DNA of 64,000 nt, taken from positions 124,001 through 188,000 of the forward strand of contig CBDBIW010000004.1 of assembly GCA_965206015.1 (NCBI GenBank). Reading direction: 5' to 3'. The DNA is from JAJCYL01 sp965206015 (GTDB taxonomy: Bacteria; Bacteroidota; Bacteroidia; Cytophagales; Cyclobacteriaceae). Below the pieces are notes generated by a model. It did not search any database. It was not told the origin of the DNA and worked only from the letters and a program-made list of their open reading frames with translations. The position numbers were made by a program, and so were the translations under genes. Positions 45,764 to 55,527 of the stretch are shown in pieces (positions within the stretch are counted from its first letter, which is position 1; the number at the start of each line of letters is the position of its first letter).

Positions 45764-47530
45764 CTATAATTTTATGATTTCACTTTTTTTGAAGCCAATG
45801 CGATGAGCTTGTACCTGTAATCCATATCCCTCTGGAAGCGTAAATGGCTTTTGATAAACCATCCATGCTTTAGGAGCCTTGCCGTCATTCCCAACAAGTC
45901 TATACCCTATTGATGCCCCTTCTGTAGAACAACTGATAGAAATTTTTCCATCGGAAGAAGTAATGATTGGTTCTGAAGTTTCTGGTTGGTTATCACTGCC
46001 TTTCCATAGATTACTGATCAGTTCTTCCTCAGGTTGATTTGGCTGGTCCCCGATTGCTTCAAGCCAACGATTCATTTCATCACGCAATTCCTTCAGTTTG
46101 TCGCTATAAGCAGGATCGCTTATCAGGTTGCTCAATTCATGTGGATCGGCTTTACAATTAAACAATTCTTCCGGTACTTTGCTTTCCCGAAACCATTGCG
46201 CCTGGATGCTGTTTAACTTTTCTTGTTCTTTAAGTTTCAGCAATTCCTGCATAGTTGGTATTCTTTCCCTGTATGCTACCGGCAAATAATACCCTTGCCA
46301 AGGCCTGTAATTTCTGATATATTTAAATTGATCATCCCTGACAGCTCGAATAACATCTGTAATTGCGTCAAAGCGATCGGCTGCTGCATGAATAAATTTT
46401 CTTTTCTCGCTGGCCTTATAATTTCCTAAAAAAGCCTGCCCTTGCATATAAGCAGGAGGATCTATTCCGGCCAATGAAAGAAGTGTGGGCGCAAAGTCAA
46501 TAAAACTAATCAGTTGGTCATCTTTTGTACCGGATAGTTGCTTGTTGGGAAACCTCAAAATCATTGGTGTATTCAACCCTGACTCATAGATTAATCGCTT
46601 CTGTCTTGGTAGCGGACCACCATGATCCCCATAAAAGAAAATGATCGTATTTTCCATTAAGCCATCTTCATCTAACTGTCTCAAAACCGCACCTACTTGC
46701 CTGTCCATTTCAGAAATATTATTATAAAGTTTCCACATATCCCTGCGTACAACTTCTGTATTTGGTAGATAGGGAGGAATAGAAAAATGGGTATCCTTCG
46801 GTAAATGAACCGGTGTTTCTTCTTCCGTCATTCTATCTGACGCCCAGGTATAACTTGTATCACCAGAGTGATAATGCCTGGTTTCAATATGCCTGAAACC
46901 ATAAGGTTCGAATAAGCCTGATTCATGGGTATCCGTAAAATTGAAAACAGCAAAAAATGGTTGGCCTTCGTCTCTATTGCGCCAATGTGCATAGGGACTG
47001 CTTTCATCCCAGGCGGTAACCGGAGCTTTAAATTGATAATCTTCCTTATAATTGTTTGTACAGTAATATCCATTTACTCGGAGCAATTCGCTGATCATCT
47101 TCACTCCTGAAGGAGGTAAAGCTTCATATGCTTTCAAGCCCGTTTCTTTGGTGTTGGAGTTTGTTCGCATATGATTTGCTCCTATACTTGATGGATACAT
47201 CCCGGTGGCGATTGCGGCCCTGCTTGGAGCACAAACACCTGAGGTAGAAAATAGGTTGGGGTAAATCATTCCCTCGGCAGCAAGCCTACTTAAATTGGGT
47301 GTCTGAATAGTGGAATCCCCAAATGATGGTATGTAAGCTCCCATATCTTCCGTCACCAGCCACAGGATATTTGGCCGTTTAGGCAAGTACAGAGTTCCGG
47401 TAGCCATCAAATTATCAACTTGGTCCACTGGTTTAGTTTGGCAACTTGCAGCCAGATAACAGGTGAAACATGCTATTAGTAGGTTTTGAGCAAGTGATGA
47501 TATATATCTATTCACGATAATGTTTGCCAT
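45764..47530 (-). CDS. Sulfatase (type I, formylglycine-dependent), lipoprotein
   Basis: The protein has about 588 residues from the chosen start. The formylglycine signature C100-A-P-S-R104 is in GVCAPSRAAIATGMYP; metal-binding segments include ILWLVTEDMG and IIFFYGDHGGPLPRQK, the latter containing the DHG pair. A lipobox near residue 30 (LAASC) suggests a lipoprotein. An upstream ATG at 47584 would add 18 residues before the hydrophobic signal, so I start at 47530. The C-terminus has a small chitobiase-C-terminal-like beta domain (GKISISCSTEGASIGYRL). It removes sulfate esters from carbohydrate. It lies between the broken GH78 and FBPase genes. Confidence 0.88.
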   Translation of the reverse strand: MANIIVNRYISSLAQNLLIACFTCYLAASCQTKPVDQVDNLMATGTLYLPKRPNILWLVTEDMGAYIPSFGDSTIQTPNLSRLAAEGMIYPNLFSTSGVCAPSRAAIATGMYPSSIGANHMRTNSNTKETGLKAYEALPPSGVKMISELLRVNGYYCTNNYKEDYQFKAPVTAWDESSPYAHWRNRDEGQPFFAVFNFTDTHESGLFEPYGFRHIETRHYHSGDTSYTWASDRMTEEETPVHLPKDTHFSIPPYLPNTEVVRRDMWKLYNNISEMDRQVGAVLRQLDEDGLMENTIIFFYGDHGGPLPRQKRLIYESGLNTPMILRFPNKQLSGTKDDQLISFIDFAPTLLSLAGIDPPAYMQGQAFLGNYKASEKRKFIHAAADRFDAITDVIRAVRDDQFKYIRNYRPWQGYYLPVAYRERIPTMQELLKLKEQEKLNSIQAQWFRESKVPEELFNCKADPHELSNLISDPAYSDKLKELRDEMNRWLEAIGDQPNQPEEELISNLWKGSDNQPETSEPIITSSDGKISISCSTEGASIGYRLVGNDGKAPKAWMVYQKPFTLPEGYGLQVQAHRIGFKKSEIIKL

Positions 47531-47568
47531 TAAATACACTGTTAAACTCCTAATCAGGTCAAGATTCG

Positions 47569-47633
47569 ATGGCTGTACCACCATCTCTTAAAATTAATAT
47601 GGCCCGGCACCTATACCGTCCTGTTGCATCATG
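47569..47633 (+). repeat. 65-bp repeat, copy 1 (coding-like)
   Basis: This 65-base stretch aligns without gaps to 51745-51809, with two exact 15-base blocks (ATCTCTTAAAATTAA and TCCTGTTGCATCATG). In the + strand frame starting ATG both read MA-x-P-x-SLKINMA-x(3)-Y-x-PVAS, and several differences are synonymous. It overlaps the 5' end region of the sulfatase on the opposite strand. Confidence 0.7.
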
Positions 47634-47695
47634 CAATTGAGCGATTTTAGAAAACCCTTTCAATCCGATAGCAATATCTATTCAACAAGGTATCC

Positions 47696-48703
47696 TTACT
47701 GCAATAAATCACTCGCTTCCTGCACCAAATTTTTTGAACCAATGAATAGTTGGGAGCGCTGGTGAAGTTCAGCAGGCATTAAATCTAAAATCTTTTCATG
47801 ACCATTGGTTGCAGCACCACCGGCTTGCTCGATTATAAATGCCAATGGACTGCATTCATAGAGCAGTCGAAGTTTCCCCTGAGGATAATGGTCCGAGCTT
47901 GGATAAATATAAATGCCGCCAGTAATTAGATTGCGATGAAAATCGGATATCAATGAGCCTGTGTAATAGGTCTTGAATTTTTGGGTTTTGCAATGCTCAA
48001 TATACTTTTTAATCCCCTTCTCAAAAGTATGGCAATTACTTTCATTAATAGAAATAGTATTTCCTTCGACATTAATTTCCATCATCGGATGGGACAATAA
48101 AAATTCTCCATAGGAGGGCTCATAGGTAAACCCATTCACTCCATGGCCTGCAGAATACACGAGCATTGTCGATGACCCGTAAACCACATATCCCGCCGCA
48201 ACCTGTTCAGTACCTTTTTGTAAAAAGTCATCCTTTACCGGAAGGCTACCAATGCCAGACTTCCGTCGGAAAATTGAGAAGATTGTTCCAACCGGGATAT
48301 TGACTCCTATATTGGCTGATCCGTCCAGTGGGTCAATGCATACCACGTATTTGGCTTGGTTATTACCAGTTTCAATCAAATCCTCGGCCTCTTCTGAAGC
48401 AATACCACAGGTTTGCCCTCCTTTACTCAAGGCTTTTGTGAACCGGATATGGGCCACTTGATCAAGAATTTTTTGGGTCTCTCCCTGAATATTCTGTTGG
48501 GTTGTTTCTTTTTCTAATCCGACCAATCCGGCCCGGTTAATTTCTTTGTTTATTATTTTAGCCGCCCAGGCAATGTCCCTGAGCAGTTGGGTAAGTTCTC
48601 CGGTAGCAGCAGGGAAATGGCTTTGGTTAGCAGCAATAAACCGGTCCAATAAGACACCAATTGGCTGGGTGAATCTTTTAAGGTCGTCTGTTTTTGAATT
48701 CAT
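47696..48703 (-). CDS. fbp: Class I fructose-1,6-bisphosphatase
   Basis: The 335-residue enzyme has the class I signature: CIDPLDGSANIGVNIPVGTIFSIF around the metal-binding Asp residues and GKLRLLYECSPLAFIIEQAGG near the C-terminus. It dephosphorylates fructose-1,6-bisphosphate, a gluconeogenic step in the cytoplasm needed for growth on xylose, organic acids or amino acids. It starts eleven bases from the end of the sugar porter gene, so it is likely co-transcribed with the porter and the xylose isomerase. Confidence 0.92.
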   Translation of the reverse strand: MNSKTDDLKRFTQPIGVLLDRFIAANQSHFPAATGELTQLLRDIAWAAKIINKEINRAGLVGLEKETTQQNIQGETQKILDQVAHIRFTKALSKGGQTCGIASEEAEDLIETGNNQAKYVVCIDPLDGSANIGVNIPVGTIFSIFRRKSGIGSLPVKDDFLQKGTEQVAAGYVVYGSSTMLVYSAGHGVNGFTYEPSYGEFLLSHPMMEINVEGNTISINESNCHTFEKGIKKYIEHCKTQKFKTYYTGSLISDFHRNLITGGIYIYPSSDHYPQGKLRLLYECSPLAFIIEQAGGAATNGHEKILDLMPAELHQRSQLFIGSKNLVQEASDLLQ

Positions 48704-48713
48704 AAAAAGGTCT

Positions 48714-50210
48714 CTAATAATTAAGTGCTTTGATGATGTTCTTCTGCAAGTTCCGATTCAACCTAGTCGTGACAGTACCAGATTCCGCTGATTGTATCGG
48801 TTTTGCCCACATCCTTTCCATCATTTCCAGTGTTTTACCTTTAGTCTCCGGAACGAATCTCCATACAAACAGGGCAGCAAGGATTCCCATTACACCGTAT
48901 ATCCAATAAGCGAGTCCATGATGAAAAAGGTCTGTTAAGTAGGTTGATTTATCTAGCATGGGGAAAGTCCAGGAAACCAAATAATTCGATACCCATTGTG
49001 TAGCCACCGCGATCGCCATAGCTTTCCCCCTGATCTTATTGGGGAATATCTCAGATAGTAGAACCCAGGTAACAGGTCCCCATGACATGGCAAAGCTGGC
49101 TACGTAGCCTAACATAAAGATCAGACTAGCCACCCCCATTTGCTGTATGTAAAAAGAATAGCCCAGGGAAAACATGAAAATAGCCATTCCCAGGGCACCA
49201 ATAATTTGTAAGCGTTTTCGACCAAATCTGTCTACTATGAGAATGGCCAGCACCGTAAAGGTGAGGTTAATCGCACCTACGATAATCGTTTGTAGCAGTG
49301 CAAAATCTGTTTCAGATCCCATGTTCTTAAATATCTCAGGAGCATAATAAAGGACCACGTTAATACCTACAAACTGTTGAAACATGGATAGTAGCATGCC
49401 CACAATAATGATTAAAACACCATAGGAGAATAGCTTTCCACTTTTGTGTTCCGTGGTATCCCGGATTTCATTGAGTATCTCTTTCCCCCGGTTGGCTCCA
49501 TTTATTTTGGATAATACCCTTAAGGCCGCCTGATTTTTATTTTTCAATACTAAAAATCGAGGTGTTTCAGGAACAAAAAAGAGTAATATAATGAATAGAC
49601 CTGCCGGAATCATTTCGGAAGCAAACATCCAACGCCAGCCTACAGCATTTAACCACAGATCATCACCCGTGGATGCAATTGAAAAGTTGACAAAATACAG
49701 CACCAACATGCCAAAAATGATCGCAAATTGATTCCAGGATACCAATTTGCCCCTAATTGCTGACGGTGCTATTTCGGCAATATACATAGGGGAAAACATG
49801 GAGGCCATCCCAACTCCTATCCCTCCGATAATCCGGTAAACAATGAAATGGTACATAAAAGTATGGTCACCTTTGCCAATTGGTTGAAACATCAATTCAG
49901 GCATTGCAGACCCCAGTGCCGACACTAAGAATAGTGTTGCAGCGAGGATCAGCCCATTCCGCCTACCGATCCTCATACTAACTGGTCCTCCTAAAAAGCC
50001 TCCGATAATACATCCTATCAAAGCACTGGAAACGATGAAACCCAACTGCGAGTTTGCTTCAAGTTCGGAATATCCGTCAGGCTCGATAAAGAAGCTCTCA
50101 AGCGAACCTACCGTACCGGATATGGCGGCAGTATCATAACCAAATAGCAAACCTCCCAGGGTGGCTACAAAGGTGATCCAGGCAACATAAGGTAGATTCT
50201 TGTTAGTCAT
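48714..50210 (-). CDS. xylE: MFS sugar porter, XylE-like
   Basis: The 498-residue protein has twelve membrane segments and sugar-porter motifs: GGLLFGYDTAAISGTVG, RIGRRNGL, RIIGGIGVGMASMFSPMYIAE, QQFVGINVVLYYAPEIFK, VDRFGRKRLQ and PETKGKTLEMME. It is longer and more XylE-like than the porter at 478-1806. Being followed by fbp and preceded by xylose isomerase, it likely imports xylose, but the substrate is inferred from neighbours. The frame is open. Confidence 0.85.
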   Translation of the reverse strand: MTNKNLPYVAWITFVATLGGLLFGYDTAAISGTVGSLESFFIEPDGYSELEANSQLGFIVSSALIGCIIGGFLGGPVSMRIGRRNGLILAATLFLVSALGSAMPELMFQPIGKGDHTFMYHFIVYRIIGGIGVGMASMFSPMYIAEIAPSAIRGKLVSWNQFAIIFGMLVLYFVNFSIASTGDDLWLNAVGWRWMFASEMIPAGLFIILLFFVPETPRFLVLKNKNQAALRVLSKINGANRGKEILNEIRDTTEHKSGKLFSYGVLIIIVGMLLSMFQQFVGINVVLYYAPEIFKNMGSETDFALLQTIIVGAINLTFTVLAILIVDRFGRKRLQIIGALGMAIFMFSLGYSFYIQQMGVASLIFMLGYVASFAMSWGPVTWVLLSEIFPNKIRGKAMAIAVATQWVSNYLVSWTFPMLDKSTYLTDLFHHGLAYWIYGVMGILAALFVWRFVPETKGKTLEMMERMWAKPIQSAESGTVTTRLNRNLQKNIIKALNY

Positions 50211-50302
50211 TTGGGGTCCATTTAGTTGTAAAAATCAATTGGTGTACTGGCTTGCTTGTTGGCATTGTGCGTATTCCCGACGATCAGGACAACCACATTC
50301 TA

Positions 50303-51644
50303 CTACAGATGCTGATTAATCAACTGCTCATACAATTCCTGTCTTCCACTCCTCAATTCCGGCTCACTGTTCGACAGTGCCCCTTGGGCCAGTTGTTCGA
50401 GGCTGAGCCTTCCCTGCTCGAATTCCTTTCCTTTGCCCAGGTCGAATGTCTGGTATCTGTCCCGGCGTAATTGCTTGTACTGGGAATTTTCAAGAATATC
50501 CTGTGCAACCAGTAATGCCCTCGCTATAACATCCATACCACCAATATGTGCATAATAAATGTCCTCCAGGTCGGTGGAATTTCGCCTCGTTTTTGCATCA
50601 AAATTGATACCTCCTTCCTGAATACCTCCTGCCTCTAGTATCACCAGCATGGTCTCTGTTAGCTCGAAGAGGTCGACTGGAAACTGGTCGGTATCCCAAC
50701 CATTTTGATAGTCGCCCCGGTTGGCGTCAATACTACCCAGTGCATTGGCATCCGCTGCAACCTGTACCTCATGGGCAAATGAATGTTGCGCCAGGGTAGC
50801 ATGGTTTACCTCCACATTGAGTTTAAAATCTTCCAGAAGTCCATGCTCCCGAAGAAAACCTAAAACTGTAGCTGCATCAAAATCATACTGATGCTTAGAT
50901 GGTTCCATAGGTTTGGGCTCAATAAAAAAGGTGCCCGTAAAGCCGTTGCTTCTGGCATAGTCCTTGGCCATATGCAGGAACCGGGCCATGTGTTCCAGAT
51001 CCCTTTTCATATTGGTGTTTAGCAGCGACATGTATCCTTCTCTGCCACCCCAAAAAACATAATTCTCACCACCTAGTTTGATAGTAACATCTATTGCATT
51101 TTTCACCTGGGCTCCAGCATAGGCTACCATGTCAAAATCCGGGTTTGTAGCTCCACCGTTCATATACCTGGGATTGGAGAACAAATTAGCGGTACCCCAC
51201 AAAAGTTTGACACCCGAGGCCTTTTGCTTTTCCAGCGCATAGTCAGAGATGATCTCCAGTCTTTTAGCTGACTCATTTAAATCCTTTCCTTCTTGTACCA
51301 GATCAAAATCATGAAAGCAATAAAAAGGAACGCCCAGTTTGGTAATGAACTCAAATGCCGCATCCATTTTATCTTTTGCCTGCTGAATCGGATCAGATGA
51401 CCTTAGCCATGGAAAATTTTTAGTAGCCGCCCCAAAAGGATCAAGTCCGGTACCACAGAAGGTGTGCCAATAGGCAACAGCAAATCGAAGGTGGTCTTTC
51501 ATGCTTTTTCCACCAATCATTAGATTTTTTTCCTTCAAATGGAATCCGCTTTATCCCTTTAAAGTATTCATGGTCTCCTAATATTACTGTGCTTTGTTTT
51601 AAATCGGACGTGGTGCTTATAGTAGATATTTTTTGTGCCAGCAT
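50303..51644 (-). pseudogene. xylA: Xylose isomerase with N-terminal frameshift and deletion
   Basis: The main frame (51538-50303) holds nearly the whole enzyme: KSMKDHLRFAVAYWHTFCGTG, the catalytic-pair segment YCFHDFDLV, FFIEPKPMEPSKHQYDFD, LNVEVNHATLAQHSFAHE and SIDANRGDYQNGWDTDQFP. The first 30-40 residues lie in another frame, from ATG 51644 to about 51536 (ILGDHEYFKGIKRIPFEGK). Family members have a segment of about 14 residues (rich in NPLAF) between these, absent here, so there is both a deletion and a frame change at a short A-run. A shorter protein from an internal start might form, but would lack the first barrel strand. Xylulokinase is not nearby. Confidence 0.8.
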
Positions 51645-51744
51645 TTAGTTTAGCATGATCAACTGCTTATTCAAGGCTATCCATCCTAATTGGGTTGTGA
51701 GGGGTTTGTTGCTATCCATATTCCATGCTTTGCCTTTGATTAAA

Positions 51745-51809
51745 ATGGCCAAACCACAATCTCTTAAAATTAACATGGCTATGGATTCTTACTATCCTGT
51801 TGCATCATG
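51745..51809 (+). repeat. 65-bp repeat, copy 2 (coding-like)
   Basis: Gap-free match to 47569-47633. It lies 100 bases upstream of the xylose isomerase start and just past the end of the GH43 remnant, in a + strand open frame that continues to 51942. Confidence 0.7.
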
Positions 51810-51838
51810 GGATCCATCACCAATATTATTGATAACAA

Positions 51839-52766
51839 TTATCGGAATGAAAACGAGTCTATCCGAAGCAAGTCATCGCCTTTTCCAACAAAAACTAAAC
51901 ACAGGGTTTCTTCGTCTGCCAATGATGGAATATCACAACTAAATGTCTCCATGCCCTTGCTCTTTTTTGATATATTGCAGCTTGCAAGCAAAGTTCCATC
52001 CGGAGATTTCTTCCGGATTTCGACAATAGCATCTTTATTTGGAACAGCTTTAAATTCAAACTTCTTTTTACCGGACAATCTCTTTATGTTTTGATACAAC
52101 AGATAATCGCTATTGCTGATATCATCGATCAAGAACCCATACGATCTAATTTCTATTTTAGATATTCCTGAAGCATCAAAATAGTCTTCAGCCTCAATTT
52201 CCCCATTATTTGCATCGTATTCGCCAACCCCAATTCCGTCCACTCGAATAAGGGCCATTTCGCCATTCTCTTTGTAGTGTACATAACTGATGAATGTATC
52301 GCGGAAATAACGATTGCCTGTCTGACTTATGTCGCAATAGGCAAAATACCATTGATTGTGCCACTCAAAGAAAGAACCATGGCACCCTTGTTTAAAACCT
52401 GTTGGCCAGATGGGTGCGTCGTAACCAGGGGCAAAACTCTCCTGCTCTATAATTGAACCTTTGTAGTCGTACGGGCCATAAACATTATCAGCCATGGCAT
52501 AAAAACACCCCCAAGACAAATAAAATTGACCATTACGGGTATGAATGAAAGGCTTGTCATCGGTGGGTTTTTCTTTGTTTCTACCATCCAAATTGTATGG
52601 CCCTCGAGGTTGCTTAATCTTTCGAGGTTTTTCAGCCAAGGAAATCATATCTTCATTCAACTTGGCGATGTAATAATCTCATACGCCAAAAACAATATAG
52701 TACTGACCTGATTCATCCTGGATGATCCCTATATCGTACTCATGGGTTGGGGTCAAGGTCTGACCC
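51839..52766 (-). pseudogene. GH43-type glycosidase remnant with C-terminal carbohydrate-binding part
   Basis: The minus frame contains GH43-like five-bladed-propeller sequence (NGQFYLSWGCFYAMADNVYGPY, then GCHGSFFEWHNQWYFAYCD) and a C-terminal CBM6-like beta domain (NGEIEAEDYFDASG, ending DDLLRIDSFSFR). Upstream in frame is a TGA (52679-52681) where a Trp codon would fit (VFGV-DYYIAKLNED). Beyond 52766 the gene is replaced by the left end of an IS3 element, so the N-terminal half including the catalytic base is gone. It would have removed arabinose or xylose side chains. Confidence 0.78.
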
Positions 52767-52799
52767 GTCCTAAAATAAGGCTACAGATTACGTATCAAA

Positions 52800-53174
52800 A
52801 TGTATAAAAACGATGGAATTAATCGCAGGTACAGCGAGGGTTACAAACTCAAATTTTTAGCCGAACTTAGTACTGGTAAATACAACAAAACTGAGATAGG
52901 TCGTATCTACGGCCTCAACCGAACCACCCTGAACAAGTGGATCGAAAAGTATGATCGTAAAGACCTTATGAACACTCGTGTAACCGTGGAAACAACTGAC
53001 GAAATCGGGCGTATGAAAGCCCTGCAAAAAGAAGTCCAACAACTCAAAGATTTGCTCTTGAAAAAAGACCTGGACAATCTAATGCCTGACTCCTACTTAG
53101 AAGTAGCAGCCGAGAACCCAGGCTATAAAAGTGTTGACCAATTAAAAAAAACACTAAACATCAAGCCCTCATGA
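52800..53174 (+). CDS. IS3-family transposase OrfA
   Basis: The 124-residue protein has a helix-turn-helix (LSTGKYNKTEIGRIYGLNRTTLNKW) and a C-terminal leucine-rich coiled part (KEVQQLKDLLLKKDLDNL). An A-rich run at about 53145-53152 (TTAAAAAAAAC) precedes the OrfB start and could support the -1 frameshift that makes the OrfAB fusion in IS3 elements. OrfA ends with an ATGA overlap to OrfB. Confidence 0.85.
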   Translation: MYKNDGINRRYSEGYKLKFLAELSTGKYNKTEIGRIYGLNRTTLNKWIEKYDRKDLMNTRVTVETTDEIGRMKALQKEVQQLKDLLLKKDLDNLMPDSYLEVAAENPGYKSVDQLKKTLNIKPS

Positions 53175-53983
53175 AAGCAGTAGAACAATCAGGAAAATCA
53201 GGGCTTGCCAGTGTTCAAAAAGTAGGTAGTAGTATGCGTCTCAATCGAGATGCCTACTACAAATCTAAGGAACGTTTGGAAGCACGAAAAATCCAATCCA
53301 GAGCAGGCACTCAAAAACTACAAAAACATCTTGCTGCCGACTTTAGCAGATTGGGTATAAAAATAGGTAGAGATCGATTATTCGATATTTTACGAGCGAA
53401 CAACATGCTCATAAGACGGAAAAAAGCCTCCTATAAAACCACTAATTCATACCATCATTTTTATAAGTACAACAACCTGATAAAGGATTTGACCATCTCA
53501 GCTCCTAATCAGGTTTGGGTCTCAGACATCACCTATATAAGAACCGTCAAAGGTTTCTGCTATCCGGCTCTAATCACAGACCTTTATTCAAGGAAAATAG
53601 TGGGTTATGATGTCAGTGATTCGTGGGAACTCGCAGGCTGCCTTAGCGCATTGAAGTCTGCTTTCAGGAAGGCGAAACCAGTATCGAATTTGATTCATCA
53701 TTCGGACAGAGGAATTCAGTATTGTAGCAAACAATACGTAGCTGAACCAACGAAACGAAACATGAAAATCAGCATGACCGAAGAGAATCATTGTTATGAA
53801 AACGCAGTCGCAGAAAGAGTCAATGGAATACTCAAAGATGAGTTCTATCTCGATCAATGTTTCATCAGCACAAGCCATGCCAAAAGGGCAACTAAAAATG
53901 CAATTGACATCTATAACAATAAAAGATCACACCTATCTTTAGGACTTAAAACACCTGAAGAAGTGTACAGAATAGTAGCATAA
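53171..53983 (+). CDS. IS3-family transposase OrfB (integrase core)
   Basis: The 270-residue protein has the HTH_21 part (LGIKIGRDRLFDILRANNMLIRRKK) and the rve integrase core with the DDE triad: VWVSDITYIRTVKG (first Asp), LIHHSDRGIQYCSKQYV (second Asp) and NAVAERVNGILKDEF (Glu). The end KRSHLSLGLKTPEEVY is typical. The open frame suggests a recently active element. Confidence 0.9.
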   Translation: MKAVEQSGKSGLASVQKVGSSMRLNRDAYYKSKERLEARKIQSRAGTQKLQKHLAADFSRLGIKIGRDRLFDILRANNMLIRRKKASYKTTNSYHHFYKYNNLIKDLTISAPNQVWVSDITYIRTVKGFCYPALITDLYSRKIVGYDVSDSWELAGCLSALKSAFRKAKPVSNLIHHSDRGIQYCSKQYVAEPTKRNMKISMTEENHCYENAVAERVNGILKDEFYLDQCFISTSHAKRATKNAIDIYNNKRSHLSLGLKTPEEVYRIVA

Positions 53984-53985
53984 AT

Positions 53986-55527
53986 TTAACTTTTAACCTG
54001 TAGCCGTATTTCAGGACGTGACATGCAACTGTATTCGGGTTTTTGATCTATTATTCTCACACCTGATGGTTGACGTATGAATTCAACAGATAACCCGGAC
54101 GGACCGTTTGTGTAGTGGTCGCTCTTTTCAGCGATCAATTCGTCACACTTTGTCCTTAATGCCAAAAGTGCTTCAGCATATTTTGGATCCGATGCCAGAT
54201 TGATCACCTCTTGCGGATCTTTCTGAAGGTCGTACAGTTCTTCTGTGGCCTTATCATTAATGTATCGGAAGTATTTCCATTGGTTAGTCCTGACACCCTC
54301 GCTGGGAGGAATATTCTCAAACTCCCAAATGTGTTCTATTAAGACCGTATCCCTGTCAAGCGTCTTAACCTCCCGATTAACAATTGGCATCAGGCTCTTT
54401 CCATGCCATCCTGACGGTGGTTTCAGATCAGCCAAGTCAAGAATGGTGGAAGGAACGTCGACATTGAGTGCTTGTATAGTCACGTCTTGATGCTTTTTAC
54501 CACGCGGATCATAGATGATTAATGGAACTCGAATGGAATTATCATACATCAGCCATTTACCAGCAAACTGTCGTTCACCCATAAAATAGCCGTTATCACC
54601 CATCAAGATGATCACCGTATTCTGGTCAAGACCTTTTTCTTTGAGTTTAGCTCTGATCTTTTTGATCTCAAGGTCGATACCTGAGATCATGCGATAATAC
54701 CCTTTTACGCTGTGCTGGTATTTTTCAGGAGTGTCGTAACGCCAGTACCACCTGGTTCGATTAAATCCTTCGCGAACATATTGAGGCTGGTTTTCAAAAT
54801 ACTGATCATCAGCTAACGCTGGGGCGGGTACAGTGGTGTTTTCCAGTAGATGGTCCGTCGTTTCCTGCCAAAAGTATTGTTCCTTGGCACCATCGTGAGC
54901 ATGTGGAGCACTAAAGCTGAGGCTAAGGCTAAAAGGTTGATCGGGCTTGCTACGATCAATAAAATCAAGAGCCATCTGTCCGGTGTACCTGGTCAGGTGA
55001 ATTGTATCTTGATTGATTGTTTTGTAGTAATAACCTCGGCGGTCAGGGAAGGAGTTGTTTCGGTCGTAGGCCTCGTATTGGTCAAAAAGCTTTTCAAGAT
55101 CCCCGTAGCGGATACCATACTTGCCATAAAATCCTGTGAGATAACCCGACTCCTTTAATAGCCTCGGATAGCTTTCAGCCATATATTCCTCTCGTATATC
55201 TCCCGTCTGAAAGTTGAAGTTGTGCTGACGCTCATAAAGACCGGTCAAAATGGAAGCTCTACTGGCTGCACAGATGGGTGTAGTCACCAAAGCATTCTTG
55301 AAATTAACCCCCTGGGAAGCCAACTTATCCATCTCCGGAGTAGAGACAAGTTTGTTCCCGGCATATCCCAAAGCATCAAATCTTTGGTCATCTGTCAGTA
55401 TGAATATGATGTTGGGTCGATTATTTGGTTTTTGAGCCTTGATTTCATTGCTAACTGCTGATAGGATTATGATAGCAGTTAGTGAAACCTCACGTACCAT
55501 TCTGTTAACAAATTCCACCTTTTTCAT
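53986..55527 (-). CDS. Sulfatase (type I), C-terminus replaced by IS3 end
   Basis: The 513-residue protein has a signal peptide, IIFILTDDQRFDALGYAG, the formylglycine motif C86-A-A-S-R90 (ICAASRASILTGLYE), and IILMGDNGYFMGER. The last residues, CMSRPEIRLQVKS, are coded by the right inverted repeat of the IS3 element (53986-54017), so the natural end of the gene has been lost. The conserved catalytic parts all lie before this point, so activity may remain. It lies directly after the DUF5060-type hydrolase gene (start overlaps its end region) on the same strand, as expected in a polysaccharide locus. Confidence 0.85.
   Translation of the reverse strand: MKKVEFVNRMVREVSLTAIIILSAVSNEIKAQKPNNRPNIIFILTDDQRFDALGYAGNKLVSTPEMDKLASQGVNFKNALVTTPICAASRASILTGLYERQHNFNFQTGDIREEYMAESYPRLLKESGYLTGFYGKYGIRYGDLEKLFDQYEAYDRNNSFPDRRGYYYKTINQDTIHLTRYTGQMALDFIDRSKPDQPFSLSLSFSAPHAHDGAKEQYFWQETTDHLLENTTVPAPALADDQYFENQPQYVREGFNRTRWYWRYDTPEKYQHSVKGYYRMISGIDLEIKKIRAKLKEKGLDQNTVIILMGDNGYFMGERQFAGKWLMYDNSIRVPLIIYDPRGKKHQDVTIQALNVDVPSTILDLADLKPPSGWHGKSLMPIVNREVKTLDRDTVLIEHIWEFENIPPSEGVRTNQWKYFRYINDKATEELYDLQKDPQEVINLASDPKYAEALLALRTKCDELIAEKSDHYTNGPSGLSVEFIRQPSGVRIIDQKPEYSCMSRPEIRLQVKS

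Larger units (their letters stand above)
52767..54017. mobile_element. IS3-family insertion sequence, apparently complete
   Basis: Ends are inverted repeats: GTCCTAAAATAAGGCTACAG from 52767 and, on the other strand, GTCCTGAAATACGGCTACAG ending at 54017. They differ at two of the first 20 bases. Inside are the two transposase genes on the + strand. No clear target-site duplication borders it; its left side is a GH43 fragment and its right side is the sulfatase gene, so it may mark a deletion or recombination junction rather than simple insertion. Confidence 0.85.

Noticed and set aside
47569..47633. The 65-bp repeat read as a shared promoter for sulfatase and xylA
   Set aside because: Differences follow codon positions in the + strand frame and no TAnnTTTG box is found on the minus strand within it; a coding origin fits better.
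52661..52766. Search for the missing GH43 N-terminal half to the right of the IS3 element
   Set aside because: The sequence right of 54017 belongs to the sulfatase; no GH43 sequence is found there.
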